A stretch of 54,398 nucleotides of DNA from Carboxydothermus pertinax (GTDB taxonomy: Bacteria; Bacillota; Z-2901; Carboxydothermales; Carboxydothermaceae), in contig NZ_BDJK01000029.1 of the NCBI RefSeq assembly GCF_001950255.1, positions 1 to 54,398 of the forward strand, given 5' to 3'. Of this stretch, positions 1 to 8,830 are shown piece after piece. The position numbers and the translations under genes are program-made. Under the pieces are notes generated by a model. That model ran no database searches. It was not told where the DNA came from and saw nothing but the letters and a program-made list of their open reading frames with translations. Within the stretch, counting starts at the first letter, position 1. Each line of letters starts with the position of its first letter.

Positions 1-257
1 AGCTTTATCAGCCTACTTGAACAATACAACGTTACACAAAGTATGTCAAGAGCAGGAAATCCCCGGGACAATGCCGTTATGGAAAGTTTTTTGGCTGGTT
101 TAAACATATCTTAAAATATGATTTTAATTATTATTATGCCGATGATTTACGTAAAACTATAGAAAAAGCTATTGATTTTTACAATAAAGAAAGACCTTCA
201 TTTGCCCTTAATTACAAAACCCCCGTCCAATATAGAATTGAACAGGGGTTCATCTAG
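1..257 (+). pseudogene. IS3-type transposase OrfB, C-terminal fragment with frameshift
   Basis: Frame 1 from the window edge reads SMSRAGNPRDNAVMESF, the block that carries the last acidic residue of the DDE integrase core in IS3/IS150 OrfB proteins, and then hits a stop near 112. The rest of the family signature, FFGWFKHILKY followed by YNKERPSFALNYKTPVQY, continues in another frame to the TAG at 255-257. The switch falls in a run of six T at 87-92, where seven would keep the frame. It is therefore a one-base deletion (or a sequencing error in a homopolymer), and not the usual programmed shift between OrfA and OrfB. As read, the transposase is inactive. Confidence 0.75.
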
Positions 258-291
258 TATTTTTTGTGTCTACTAAGTCTTGACCAGTTCA
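1..291 (+). mobile_element. 3' end of an IS3-type insertion sequence
   Basis: The window opens inside a transposase of the IS3 type and runs to what looks like the right end of the element, near position 291. After the stop at 255-257 comes TGTCTACTAAGTC and then GACCAGTTCA; the tgtctact-like motif followed by a terminal CA resembles IS3-family right ends. The left end lies outside the window, so target duplication cannot be checked. A short terminator-like element follows immediately, which suggests insertion next to or into an older terminator. The exact boundary is an estimate. Confidence 0.6.
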
Positions 292-295
292 CTTT

Positions 296-312
296 AACCG
301 GGCGGTTTTTTT
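296..312 (+). terminator. Short terminator-like hairpin after the IS end
   Basis: AACC, a GGGC loop and GGTT are followed by a run of seven T (306-312). The stem is only four base pairs, so this may be the residue of a longer terminator cut by the insertion. Confidence 0.35.
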
Positions 313-410
313 ATTGCCGTTTTATTGTATACAATGAGAAAAATGAGAAAAAATAGAAAAATTTTAACATGTATGAAATAATAAAAAAAAACTATTTCGG
401 GGCGAGGGTC

Positions 411-1400
411 ATGGAAAAGATTCTGGAAGTCAAAGATTTAAAAACTTATTTTTATAGTTCTGGTAAAGAAATTCGCGCGGTTGATGGAGTGAGTTTTACT
501 TTAAACCGGGGAGAAATTTTAGGAATAGTTGGAGAATCAGGTTCCGGAAAATCGGTTACCTCTCTTTCTATTATGCGCCTTATTCCTTCCCCACCGGGAA
601 AAATTGCTGGGGGAGAAATTCTTTTTGAAGGGGATGATCTTTTAAAGAAAAGTGAAAAAGAAATGCGTAAAATTCGAGGAGAAAAAATTTCCATGATTTT
701 TCAGGATCCGATGACTTCGTTAAATCCTGTTTTTACAGTAGAAGAGCAGCTTTTAGAAGTTTTTCGCGTACATAAAAAACTAAAAAATAATGAAGCGCGG
801 GAAAAAGCCATTGAGCTTTTAAGAAAAGTGGGAATACCAGAAGCGGAAAAAAGGATTAAGAGTTATCCGCATCAGTTTAGCGGAGGCATGCGCCAAAGGG
901 TAATGATAGCAATGGCGCTGGCCTTAAATCCTACTCTTTTAATTGCTGATGAGCCAACCACCGCACTGGATGTTACCATTCAGGCGCAGATCATAGCTTT
1001 AATGAAGCAACTGCAAAAGGAGTACGGAACTTCCATCATCATGATTACCCACGACCTGGGAGTTGTGGCAGAAATGTGTCAAAAGGTAATGGTGATGTAT
1101 GCGGGCAGAGTGGTGGAATATACCGACGTCCAAGCATTGTTTAAGAATCCCAAGCATCCCTATACTATTGGTCTATTAAATTCCTTGCCTAAGCTTTCCG
1201 AGGAAAAGAAACGTTTAACTCCCATTGAAGGTTCGCCGCCAGACCTGGGGAATTTGCCCCCGGGATGTGCTTTTTATCCCCGGTGTAGTTTTAGAAAAGA
1301 AATTTGCAGCCGGATAACGCCTGAATTACAGGAAATGCACGACCGTCAAATTGCTTGTCATTTGTACCAGGAGGGAGTAAACAATGCAGCCGCTTCTTGA
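411..1400 (+). CDS. oppD: Oligopeptide/dipeptide ABC transporter ATP-binding protein (OppD/DppD)
   Basis: This is one of the two cytoplasmic ATPases that power peptide import. It has a Walker A GESGSGKS near residue 40, the signature FSGGMRQRV, Walker [13 protein letters not shown], and the C-terminal oligopeptide-transporter domain with four cysteines (CAFYPRC, then two more) of the kind that binds an Fe-S cluster in DppD proteins. An upstream in-frame ATG at 369 has no ribosome binding site; the ATG at 411 sits behind a GAGGG and gives the usual N-terminus [10 protein letters not shown], so I chose it. The length of 329 residues fits the family. It overlaps oppF by 17 bases and heads a five-gene importer operon. 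Substrate class (peptide rather than nickel) is inferred. Confidence 0.9.
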   Translation: MEKILEVKDLKTYFYSSGKEIRAVDGVSFTLNRGEILGIVGESGSGKSVTSLSIMRLIPSPPGKIAGGEILFEGDDLLKKSEKEMRKIRGEKISMIFQDPMTSLNPVFTVEEQLLEVFRVHKKLKNNEAREKAIELLRKVGIPEAEKRIKSYPHQFSGGMRQRVMIAMALALNPTLLIADEPTTALDVTIQAQIIALMKQLQKEYGTSIIMITHDLGVVAEMCQKVMVMYAGRVVEYTDVQALFKNPKHPYTIGLLNSLPKLSEEKKRLTPIEGSPPDLGNLPPGCAFYPRCSFRKEICSRITPELQEMHDRQIACHLYQEGVNNAAAS

Positions 1401-2352
1401 GGTAAAAAATCTAAAAAAATATTTTCCAATAACCCAGGGAATAGGACCTATTAAGGGAAAGAAGTGGCTAAAAGCAGTTGATGATGTATCTTTTACTCTG
1501 TATGAAGGGGAAACGCTTGGATTAGTAGGAGAATCAGGGTGCGGAAAATCGACAACGGGTCGGGCAATTTTAAGGTTAATTGAGCCTACTGCTGGAGAAG
1601 TTAATTACCGTGGCGAAAACATTTTAGCTCTAAATCGGAAAGAAATGCGGCAAAAACGACGGGAAATGCAAATTATTTTTCAGGATCCTTTTGCTTCCTT
1701 GGACCCTAGAATGACGGTGGCGGAAATTATTGCCGAACCCCTTCGGGTTTTTAAATATGAAGGGAATATCAAAAAGAGGGTGGAAGAGTTAATTGAAAAA
1801 GTTGGGTTAAGCCGCTCTCATCGGGATCGTTATCCCCATGAATTTTCCGGGGGACAGCGGCAGAGGGTAGGTATAGCCCGGGCTTTAGCTCTAAATCCCA
1901 AACTAATCGTATGCGATGAGCCGGTATCTGCTTTAGATGTTTCGGTACAAGCCCAGGTAATAAATCTTTTAGAAGATTTACAAAAAGAACTAGGACTTAC
2001 TTATATATTTATTGCTCATGATTTAAGCGTGGTTCGGCATATAAGCCGCCGAGTGGCTGTAATGTATCTTGGAAAAATAGTGGAGTACGGTCCGGCGGAG
2101 TTTATCTTTAAAAGCCCAAAACATCCTTATACAAAAGCTTTATTATCAGCAATTCCAGTACCAGAGCCTAGTTTTAAAAAAGAAAAAATTATTTTAGAAG
2201 GGGATGTGCCAAGTCCTATAAATCCGCCAAACGGTTGCCTGTTTCATCCCAGGTGTCCCAGTAAAAAAGCGGTGTGCATGGAGAGTTTACCGGAGCTTTA
2301 TGAAGTGGAAGAAGGGTACAGGGTGCGGTGCCATTATATAAGGAGGAGGTGA
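1384..2352 (+). CDS. oppF: Oligopeptide/dipeptide ABC transporter ATP-binding protein (OppF/DppF)
   Basis: This is the second ATPase of the importer and forms the ATP-binding dimer with OppD on the inner face of the membrane. Visible motifs are Walker A GESGCGKS, signature FSGGQRQRV, Walker [13 protein letters not shown], and a C-terminal cysteine-bearing tail ([14 protein letters not shown]) like that of OppD. It has 322 residues. The start lies inside the end of oppD behind AGGAGGGAG, indicating coupled translation. The next gene is the substrate-binding lipoprotein, 59 bases downstream. Confidence 0.9.
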   Translation: MQPLLEVKNLKKYFPITQGIGPIKGKKWLKAVDDVSFTLYEGETLGLVGESGCGKSTTGRAILRLIEPTAGEVNYRGENILALNRKEMRQKRREMQIIFQDPFASLDPRMTVAEIIAEPLRVFKYEGNIKKRVEELIEKVGLSRSHRDRYPHEFSGGQRQRVGIARALALNPKLIVCDEPVSALDVSVQAQVINLLEDLQKELGLTYIFIAHDLSVVRHISRRVAVMYLGKIVEYGPAEFIFKSPKHPYTKALLSAIPVPEPSFKKEKIILEGDVPSPINPPNGCLFHPRCPSKKAVCMESLPELYEVEEGYRVRCHYIRRR

Positions 2353-2411
2353 GGAGAGGGATTTAGCGATTATTTCTAAATAAATAAAAAATTTGCGAGG
2401 AGGGAAGTAGC

Positions 2412-4010
2412 TTGAAAAAAATTAAAGTAATTTCCTTTTTGGTGTTAATAGCGTTTGTTTTTACTTTAACTGCCTGTGGAGGGAACACAGCAAAGAAAGA
2501 ATCAAAGGAACCTAAAGAAAAAGTTTTTGTTTTTGCTAAGTCCGGGGATCCTGTAGGTTTAGATCCGGCAAACGTTACCGATGGAGAATCAATTTATGTA
2601 ACCCAGCAAATTTTAGAAACTTTAGTAAAGTATAAGGATGAAAATACGGAAATAATTCCTGGACTTGCCGAATCCTGGGAATCCTCAAAAGATGGCCTTA
2701 CCTGGACTTTTCATTTACGTAAAAATGTTAAGTTCCACGATGGAACTCCTTTTAATGCCCAGGCGGTGAAATTTAATTTTGACCGCTGGATGGATAAGAA
2801 CAACCCTTACCATTATGGTGAATTTGAATATTACGGCTATATGTTTGGTGGCTATCCTGGGATAATTAAAGAAGTGAAAGTCGTAGACGATTATACCGTG
2901 CAAATTACTTTAAATACTCCTTTAGCTCCCTTTTTATCTAACCTGGCCATGCCGAGTTTTGCTATTTCTAGTCCGGAGGCTATAAAAAAATACGGCCAGG
3001 ATTACTTTAAACATCCGGTAGGTACCGGACCTTTTAAGTTTGTAGAGTGGAAAAAAGACGACCGGGTGGTTTTGGAGCGCTTTGATGAGTACTGGGGTGG
3101 AAAAGCAAATTTTGATAAAGTTATTTTCCGGACAATTCCGGACAATTCCGCCCGGCTTATGGAATTAAAATCCGGTAATATTGATGCGATGATTGGTTTA
3201 AACCCTGATGATGTGGAAACGGTTAAAAATGATCCTAACTTGCAATTGCTTTTAAGACCTTCAATGAACGTAGGATACTTAGCTATGAACATGGAAAAGA
3301 AACCTTTTGATAACCTTAAGGTAAGACAGGCTATTAACTATGCAATTAATAAAAAAGCGTTGGTAGACGCTTTCTATGGCGGCCTTGCTAAGCCTGCTAA
3401 GAACCCGCTTCCACCGTCAATTTGGGGTTACAATGATGAAATTCAAGATTACGAGTATGACCCCGCAAAAGCAAAAGCTCTTTTAGCGGAAGCGGGCTAT
3501 CCCAATGGCTTTTCAACTACCCTCTGGGCAATGCCGGTAGCCCGGCCTTATATGCCCCAGCCTAAACAAATTGCTGAAGCTATCCAGAAGGATTTAGAGG
3601 CAGTAGGTATTAAGGCGAAGATTGTTACTTATGACTGGGCTACCTACTTAAAGAAAGGGGAAAATGGAGAACACGATTTGTACCTTTTAGGCTGGACCGG
3701 TGACAACGGTGACCCCGATAATTTCCTTTATGTGTTATTAGATAAGGATAATGCTAAAAAAGGCTCAGCTTCTAATGTTTCCTTCTATAAAAACGATAAA
3801 GTCCATGAATTATTAATTAAAGCGCAACAAGAAAGTGACCAAAACAAGCGTGCGGAATACTATAAGGAAGCTCAGGTTATCATTCACAACGATGCTCCCT
3901 GGGTACCGCTGGTTCATTCCACACCACCGGTAGTGGCAAAGAAATCGGTCAAAAATTGGATACCACATCCTACTGGCAGTGAATGTTTCTTTAAAGTGGA
4001 TAAAGAGTAA
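2412..4010 (+). CDS. oppA: Peptide-binding lipoprotein, SBP family 5 (OppA/DppA)
   Basis: Extracellular solute-binding protein that captures peptides and hands them to OppB/OppC. Residues 1-22 form a lipoprotein signal with the lipobox LTAC; the mature Cys would anchor it on the outer face of the membrane. The family 5 signature is visible around residues 90-115 (FHDGTPFNAQAVKFNFDRW) and as FRTIPDNSARL near residue 240. The start is TTG, chosen because GAGGAGGG stands directly upstream (2397-2404). At 532 residues it is full length. The gene is followed by a GC-rich stem-loop. Specificity among di-, oligo- or nickel-binding relatives cannot be read from the sequence. Confidence 0.88.
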   Translation: MKKIKVISFLVLIAFVFTLTACGGNTAKKESKEPKEKVFVFAKSGDPVGLDPANVTDGESIYVTQQILETLVKYKDENTEIIPGLAESWESSKDGLTWTFHLRKNVKFHDGTPFNAQAVKFNFDRWMDKNNPYHYGEFEYYGYMFGGYPGIIKEVKVVDDYTVQITLNTPLAPFLSNLAMPSFAISSPEAIKKYGQDYFKHPVGTGPFKFVEWKKDDRVVLERFDEYWGGKANFDKVIFRTIPDNSARLMELKSGNIDAMIGLNPDDVETVKNDPNLQLLLRPSMNVGYLAMNMEKKPFDNLKVRQAINYAINKKALVDAFYGGLAKPAKNPLPPSIWGYNDEIQDYEYDPAKAKALLAEAGYPNGFSTTLWAMPVARPYMPQPKQIAEAIQKDLEAVGIKAKIVTYDWATYLKKGENGEHDLYLLGWTGDNGDPDNFLYVLLDKDNAKKGSASNVSFYKNDKVHELLIKAQQESDQNKRAEYYKEAQVIIHNDAPWVPLVHSTPPVVAKKSVKNWIPHPTGSECFFKVDKE

Positions 4011-4020
4011 CTGGTAGCAA

Positions 4021-4042
4021 GCGGGGGGTTCTCCCCCCCCGC
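4021..4042 (+). promoter_or_regulatory. Intra-operon GC-rich stem-loop after oppA
   Basis: GCGGGGGG at 4021-4028 pairs with CCCCCCGC at 4035-4042 around a TTCTCC loop. No T-run follows, so it is not a standard terminator. By analogy with other binding-protein transport operons it may protect the 3' end of the oppA message or limit read-through into the permease genes. Confidence 0.5.
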
Positions 4043-4065
4043 CCTTATAAAAATGGGGGTATACT

Positions 4066-5070
4066 ATGGCCAACTATATCTTAAAACGTTTGTTTCAAAT
4101 GATACCGGTGCTATTTGGGATTACCTTTCTCTCTTTTATGTTAATTCACTTTATTCCCGGTGATCCGGTGACGGTGATTTTAGGAGAACACGCTTCGCCG
4201 GAAAGGGCTCAAGAACTTCGAGAACAATTGGGTTTAAATGACCCTTTATATATGCAGTACATAAAATTTATGAATAATTTATTCCATGGGGACTTAGGAC
4301 GGTCAATAATAACCCATGAAAAAGTAATTAAGGAGATGGCAACTTTTTTCCCTGCAACTGTGGAGTTAACCTTAGCGGCAATGTTTATTGCTACCGTAAT
4401 AGGTATCAGCGCAGGGATTATAGCGGCAGTGAAGCAATATTCCTGGTTTGATAATATCAGCATGGTGGGAGCGCTGACGGGGGTTTCGATGCCGATTTTC
4501 TGGTTGGGTCTTATGCTTATTTATCTTTTTGCCCAAGTCTTGGGTTGGCTTCCGCCTTCTGCTCGAATTAGTGTTGAATATTCAGTTCCAACGGTTACTA
4601 ATTTGTATTTAATTGATACTTTACTGGCCGGGGATTGGGCAGCCTTTAAAGATGCCTTAGCGCATTTAATCTTACCGGCAGTAGCTTTAGGAACTATTCC
4701 TATGTCGATAATTGCTCGAATGACTAGAAGTTCAATGTTAGAGGTGTTACGTCAGGATTATATCCGGACAGCCCGGGCGAAAGGGCTTAGCGAAAGACTG
4801 GTTATTTTAAAACATGCTTTGAAAAATGCTTTTTTGCCGGTATTAACGGTTATTGGATTACAGTTTGGTTACCTTTTAGGCGGAGCGGTAATGACGGAAA
4901 CGGTTTTTTCCTGGCCTGGTGTTGGGCGTTATATTTATCAAGCTATCATGGCCCGGGATTTTCCAGTGGTTCAGGGAAGTATTACGATTATTGCCCTTAT
5001 TTTTGTAGTAATAAACTTAATTGTTGATATCTTGTACACGGTGGTTGACCCCCGAATCCGGTACCAGTAG
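4066..5070 (+). CDS. oppB: Oligopeptide/dipeptide ABC transporter permease (OppB/DppB)
   Basis: Integral membrane permease, one half of the translocation channel. Hydrophobic spans are seen near residues 10-30, 100-120, 135-160, 195-215, 265-285 and 305-325. The cytoplasmic EAA-type loop that contacts the ATPase is the segment YIRTARAKGLSERLVILKHA around residue 230. The length of 334 residues is typical. ATG start behind GGGGG. It is separated from oppC by 13 bases. Confidence 0.9.
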   Translation: MANYILKRLFQMIPVLFGITFLSFMLIHFIPGDPVTVILGEHASPERAQELREQLGLNDPLYMQYIKFMNNLFHGDLGRSIITHEKVIKEMATFFPATVELTLAAMFIATVIGISAGIIAAVKQYSWFDNISMVGALTGVSMPIFWLGLMLIYLFAQVLGWLPPSARISVEYSVPTVTNLYLIDTLLAGDWAAFKDALAHLILPAVALGTIPMSIIARMTRSSMLEVLRQDYIRTARAKGLSERLVILKHALKNAFLPVLTVIGLQFGYLLGGAVMTETVFSWPGVGRYIYQAIMARDFPVVQGSITIIALIFVVINLIVDILYTVVDPRIRYQ

Positions 5071-5083
5071 TGGGAGGATGACG

Positions 5084-5923
5084 ATGCAGGAAAAAGAATG
5101 GGTAAGAAGGCTTTTTAAAAATAAAGCGGCGGTGGTAGGACTTATAATTGTTTTGCTTTTAATTTTTACAGCAATTTTCGCCCCCTTTCTTGCTCCTTAT
5201 GATCCGATAAATGATGGAACTTTAAAAGATAGGCTAAAGGCCCCATCGGCAGAACATTTACTTGGCACAGATAAATTAGGGCGGGATATCTTAAGCAGGA
5301 TTATCTATGGTGCACGAATTTCTATCGAGGTTGGGGTAATTTCGGTGGGATTAGCTCTCATTATAGGGACATTAATGGGGTTACTTTCTGGGTATTATGG
5401 TGGTTTTCTTGACTCTCTTTTAATGCGGATTGTCGACATTATTATGGCTTTTCCTAGTATTCTTCTGGCGATAGCTATAACGTCGGTTTTAGGACCAAGT
5501 TTAAGTAATGCGATGATTGCCATAGGAATTGTAATGGTACCAAGTTTTGCCCGGGTGGTACGGTCAACGGTTTTAAGCTTAAAAGAAATGGAGTTTGTGG
5601 AAGCAGCTCGGGCAGTTGGGGCAAGTGACTTTTCGATTTTAATTCGGCACATCCTTCCTAACTCCCTGGCTCCGCTTATTGTTCAAGGCACCATGAGCAT
5701 CGGGACTGCTATTCTGGATGCTGCTGGCCTTAGCTTTTTGGGCCTAGGAGCCCAGCCACCTACTCCCGAATGGGGGGCGATGCTGGTAGATGCCCGGGAA
5801 CTTTTAGTAAAAGCTCCTTGGGTTGCCTTTTTTCCCGGTTTGGCGATTATGTTAAATGTTTTAGGCTTTAATCTTTTAGGGGATGGATTAAGAGATGCGT
5901 TGGATCCCCGGTTAAAACAATAG
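5084..5923 (+). CDS. oppC: Oligopeptide/dipeptide ABC transporter permease (OppC/DppC)
   Basis: Second permease subunit. It has an N-terminal span (near residues 15-40), then the BPD_transp domain with the EAA-type loop FVEAARAVGASDFSILIRHI near residue 170. Several in-frame starts lie upstream inside oppB; ATG at 5084 is preferred because GGAGG at 5073-5077 lies six bases before it. That gives 279 residues. It is the last gene of the operon and is followed by an intrinsic terminator. Confidence 0.9.
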   Translation: MQEKEWVRRLFKNKAAVVGLIIVLLLIFTAIFAPFLAPYDPINDGTLKDRLKAPSAEHLLGTDKLGRDILSRIIYGARISIEVGVISVGLALIIGTLMGLLSGYYGGFLDSLLMRIVDIIMAFPSILLAIAITSVLGPSLSNAMIAIGIVMVPSFARVVRSTVLSLKEMEFVEAARAVGASDFSILIRHILPNSLAPLIVQGTMSIGTAILDAAGLSFLGLGAQPPTPEWGAMLVDARELLVKAPWVAFFPGLAIMLNVLGFNLLGDGLRDALDPRLKQ

Positions 5924-5930
5924 ATTTTAG

Positions 5931-5954
5931 GCTGCAGCTACTGCAGCTTTTTTT
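5931..5954 (+). terminator. Intrinsic terminator of the opp operon
   Basis: Perfect 7-bp stem GCTGCAG / CTGCAGC with a CTA loop, followed by seven T. Confidence 0.85.
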
Positions 5955-5958
5955 ATTG

Positions 5959-5967
5959 TGTTATAAT
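5959..5967 (+). promoter_or_regulatory. Extended -10 promoter candidate for the first MoxR/VWA pair
   Basis: TGTTATAAT has a perfect -10 hexamer (5962-5967) with the TGN extension just after the opp terminator. No convincing -35 is seen at the right distance. The first start codon is 26 bases downstream. Confidence 0.45.
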
Positions 5968-5992
5968 AAATGAAATAGAGGGGGGAAGATGG

Positions 5993-6871
5993 GTGGTGGA
6001 TAATTACAAACATTTACTGCAAAAAATGGATGAGGCCGGGTATTTAACGTCGGAGGAAATAGCAGTTACAGTGTTTTTGGCGTTAAAATTAAATAAACCG
6101 CTTCTAGTTGAAGGACCACCAGGAGTTGGAAAAACGGAACTGGCAAAAGTGTTGGCGTGGGTATTAGATACTGAATTAATTCGCCTTCAGTGTTATGAAG
6201 GATTAGATGAGGCGAAAGCTTTATACGAATGGAATTATCATAAGCAGTTAATTGCTATCCAAAGTAGTAAAAGCGATAAACCGGCTTTTGTTTTTTCCGA
6301 AGAATACCTTTTAGAAAGACCTTTATTAAAGGCTTTACGAGCACCAAAGAAACCGGTATTGTTAATTGATGAAATTGATAAAGTCGATGAAGAATTTGAA
6401 GCCTTTTTATTTGAAATCCTTTCGGATTTTCAGGTATCAATCCCTGAACTTGGAACAGTAAAAGCTAGAAATATTCCGGTGGTAGTTTTGACCAGTAACG
6501 GCAGTCGAGAGCTTTCGGATGGATTAAAACGACGGGCAGTTTATTTATATCTTGATTTTCCCGACGTCAAATTAGAAACGAAAATTATTTTAAAGAAAGT
6601 TTCCGGGATTCACGAAAACTTAGCCAAGAGGATTGCTTTTGCTGTAAATTTTTTACGCCGGGAACTAGATCTTTTTAAACCACCGGCTATTTCGGAAACT
6701 TTGGATTGGGCTAGGACTCTTGCAGCTCTTAGGGAGGACCGATTGACCAAAGAGTTTATTGAAAATACTATTGGTTTTGTCTTAAAAAATAAAGAAGATA
6801 TAGAAGCTTTCCGGGAAAAGGGTGGGGCAAATCGGTTATTGCAATACCTAAATGAGGGAGCAGGATGTTAA
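5993..6871 (+). CDS. MoxR-family AAA+ ATPase (CoxD-like)
   Basis: AAA+ ATPase of the MoxR group, whose members usually work with a VWA-domain partner as chaperones that assemble or activate enzyme complexes. Walker A GPPGVGKT is at residues 41-48, Walker B LLIDEID at about 123-129, sensor region VVLTSNGSRELSDGLKRR near 166-182. The start is GTG at 5993 (5996 is also possible) behind GAGGGGGGA. The gene overlaps the VWA gene by seven bases, so the two are surely co-translated. A second pair occurs at 50210-52385. The client is unknown; no obvious metalloenzyme lies nearby. Confidence 0.85.
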   Translation: MVDNYKHLLQKMDEAGYLTSEEIAVTVFLALKLNKPLLVEGPPGVGKTELAKVLAWVLDTELIRLQCYEGLDEAKALYEWNYHKQLIAIQSSKSDKPAFVFSEEYLLERPLLKALRAPKKPVLLIDEIDKVDEEFEAFLFEILSDFQVSIPELGTVKARNIPVVVLTSNGSRELSDGLKRRAVYLYLDFPDVKLETKIILKKVSGIHENLAKRIAFAVNFLRRELDLFKPPAISETLDWARTLAALREDRLTKEFIENTIGFVLKNKEDIEAFREKGGANRLLQYLNEGAGC

Positions 6872-8100
6872 AAAATCTCTTATTTTTCGTAGATGTTTTA
6901 AGGGCACAGGGCTTTACCATTTCTACCACTGAAGTGGAAGACCTGATAAAATCCCTCTCTGTAATAACTCCCCAAAATAAAAATGAGTTAAAAGCAATTT
7001 TTCAGGCGACTTTAGTAAAAAATAGCACTCATAAAGAAAAGTTTGAGGAAGTTTTTGGCTTTTTTTATGAGGGCGATACACCGGCTACTTTTATGCCCAG
7101 AAACCAAGAAGGCAAAGATGAAGCTCGCCGGGTAAATGAAGCTCTAAAAGAGGCTGGAATTTATCGGGAAATTGATTTTTCCTTTAAGGAAAAAGAGGTG
7201 TTAAATAGCCTTCCCCAAGAGGTTTTGCAAAAGCTCTACGAAAAAATTGACCAGTTTAACCCCAATCAAATTGTAGACAGTTTCCCGCTGCTGGAAAAGA
7301 CCATAAAAGGGGTTTTAAAATATTACCGGGAGCGGGGAATTTTGCCGGAAGCTGGAACCGGGGGGCTTAGAAAAGACCTTTTTACCGCTAACTTAAAAGA
7401 TTTAGAGGAGAGGGATTACGAAAGAGTTGAAAGAATTATAAAGCGTTTTGCTGGTAAATTAAATGCCAAAGCATCACGAAGGCAAAAAGAATCTAAGAGG
7501 AAAAAATTTCTAAATTTAAGGCGGACAATAAGGGCAAATTTAAGCCACGGCGGGGTCTTGTTTTGCTTAAAATACCGGGAGAAAAGGAGAAGTAAGCCAA
7601 AACTTACAGTAATAATTGATGTTTCTGCCTCAATGGCAATTTATGCTAAGTTTATTGTTTCGTTTTTACTGGCTTTAGCTAAAAGCTTAAGAAAAATCGA
7701 ACTTTATCTTTTTGCCGAGGATTTAGAAGTTTTTAAGGCAAAAAATATTGGAAGATCTTTACGGGATATCAATAGGTTTATTGCGGCTAGCCAACAGTGG
7801 GGACGGGGAACAAACCTTGCCCAGGCCCTAAAAAGTTTTAAAAATTTGGCAAAAACCAACCGGACTTATCGCCAAACCTTGCTTATTTTTTCCGATGGGA
7901 AAACGGTGCAGTTTGAGGAAAGTTTGAAAGAGTTAAAACAGGCGGAGCGACTCTATCAGGAGCTGTTGTTTTTAAATCCGGTACCTGCAAAAAGATGGCA
8001 GGAAGATGCTTTATTACAAAAGTTAGCTCAGGAAATAAAAATGTTGGAGACTAATAGTATTGAACACCTAAAATCAGTTTTTGCTAAGGTCATTTTTTAG
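6865..8100 (+). CDS. VWA-domain protein, CoxE-like partner of MoxR
   Basis: A 411-residue protein with a charged helical N-terminal half and a C-terminal von Willebrand factor A domain. The MIDAS motif appears as IIDVSASM near residue 251 (DxSxS intact); a later FSDGK gives the acidic residue of the third MIDAS loop. Known CoxE-type proteins pair with MoxR ATPases, and the seven-base overlap with the upstream ATPase gene agrees. No signal peptide or membrane span is seen, so it is probably cytoplasmic. The next gene starts 13 bases downstream. Confidence 0.82.
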   Translation: MLKNLLFFVDVLRAQGFTISTTEVEDLIKSLSVITPQNKNELKAIFQATLVKNSTHKEKFEEVFGFFYEGDTPATFMPRNQEGKDEARRVNEALKEAGIYREIDFSFKEKEVLNSLPQEVLQKLYEKIDQFNPNQIVDSFPLLEKTIKGVLKYYRERGILPEAGTGGLRKDLFTANLKDLEERDYERVERIIKRFAGKLNAKASRRQKESKRKKFLNLRRTIRANLSHGGVLFCLKYREKRRSKPKLTVIIDVSASMAIYAKFIVSFLLALAKSLRKIELYLFAEDLEVFKAKNIGRSLRDINRFIAASQQWGRGTNLAQALKSFKNLAKTNRTYRQTLLIFSDGKTVQFEESLKELKQAERLYQELLFLNPVPAKRWQEDALLQKLAQEIKMLETNSIEHLKSVFAKVIF

Positions 8101-8113
8101 GGAGGTGGGAGTG

Positions 8114-8818
8114 ATGGAAAAAGTAGACTTTTTAGCTTTTGGTGCTCACCCGGACGATATTGAATGTGGGATTGGCGGCACTATAGCCAAGTTGACTCGG
8201 CTTGGTTACAAAGTGGGACTGGTGGATTTAACCTTGGGGGAAATGGCTACTAATGGTAGTGTTGAAGAACGCCAACGGGAAGCTTGCCAAGCAATGGAAA
8301 TTTTAGGTGCAAGTTTTAGGGTTAACTTACAAATTCCCGACCTAGGAATTACTTTATCCCGGGAAAATGTGGAGAAAGTGGTGGAAGTTTTAAGAAAAGC
8401 TGAACCAAAGGTAATTGCTGCGCCCTACTGGGTGGATCGCCATCCAGACCATGAAAAAGCTGGACATTTAGTAAAAGAAGGCTTTTTTAATGCGGGGCTT
8501 AAAAAAGTGTTACCGGAAATTCAACCAATAAAACGACCGGAAAAATATTTAAGATATTTTTTATCTATCACGAGCACACCTAGTTTTATTGTTGATGTTA
8601 CCGAATATTATTCCATAAAAAAGAAAGCTGTTTTAGCTCATATTTCTCAATTTTCCCAGCGACCGGAATTTAACCAGACTTTTTTAAATGAAGGGCAGTT
8701 TTTAGGTCGAATTGAAAGCAGGGATTTATTTTTTGGAAGCCAGATAGGGAAAAGATATGGAGAAGGTTTTGTGCTCCAGGAGTACATAGAGTTAAGGCAT
8801 CCCTTAGCTTTACTTTAG
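8114..8818 (+). CDS. bshB: LmbE-family N-acetylglucosaminyl-malate deacetylase BshB
   Basis: Zinc-dependent deacetylase expected to remove the acetyl group from GlcNAc-malate, the second step of bacillithiol synthesis. The AHPDD motif at residues 11-15 and HPDH at 110-113 supply the metal ligands and catalytic Asp of the LmbE fold. The 234-residue length suits BshB1. ATG at 8114 follows GGAGGTGGG; a longer reading from 8081 lacks a site. It lies 12 bases before a BshA-like glycosyltransferase, which makes the bacillithiol assignment stronger than for LmbE proteins in general. BshC, the last enzyme, is not in the window. Confidence 0.82.
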   Translation: MEKVDFLAFGAHPDDIECGIGGTIAKLTRLGYKVGLVDLTLGEMATNGSVEERQREACQAMEILGASFRVNLQIPDLGITLSRENVEKVVEVLRKAEPKVIAAPYWVDRHPDHEKAGHLVKEGFFNAGLKKVLPEIQPIKRPEKYLRYFLSITSTPSFIVDVTEYYSIKKKAVLAHISQFSQRPEFNQTFLNEGQFLGRIESRDLFFGSQIGKRYGEGFVLQEYIELRHPLALL

Positions 8819-8830
8819 TAGGTGATTTTT

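Noticed and set aside
325-334. Palindrome TTGTATACAA before the opp operon as an operator
   Set aside because: Ten bases of AT-rich palindrome occur by chance, and no matching copy or -35 was seen.
2343-2366. Several GAG triplets spaced by two bases before oppA, like a TRAP site
   Set aside because: Only three or four triplets have suitable spacing; TRAP sites usually have nine to eleven, and the run is explained by strong ribosome-site-like purines.
3120-3155. Tandem 10-base repeat (GGACAATTCC twice) in oppA
   Set aside because: It codes for the conserved family 5 segment FRTIPDNSAR, so the repeat is a by-product of the protein sequence.
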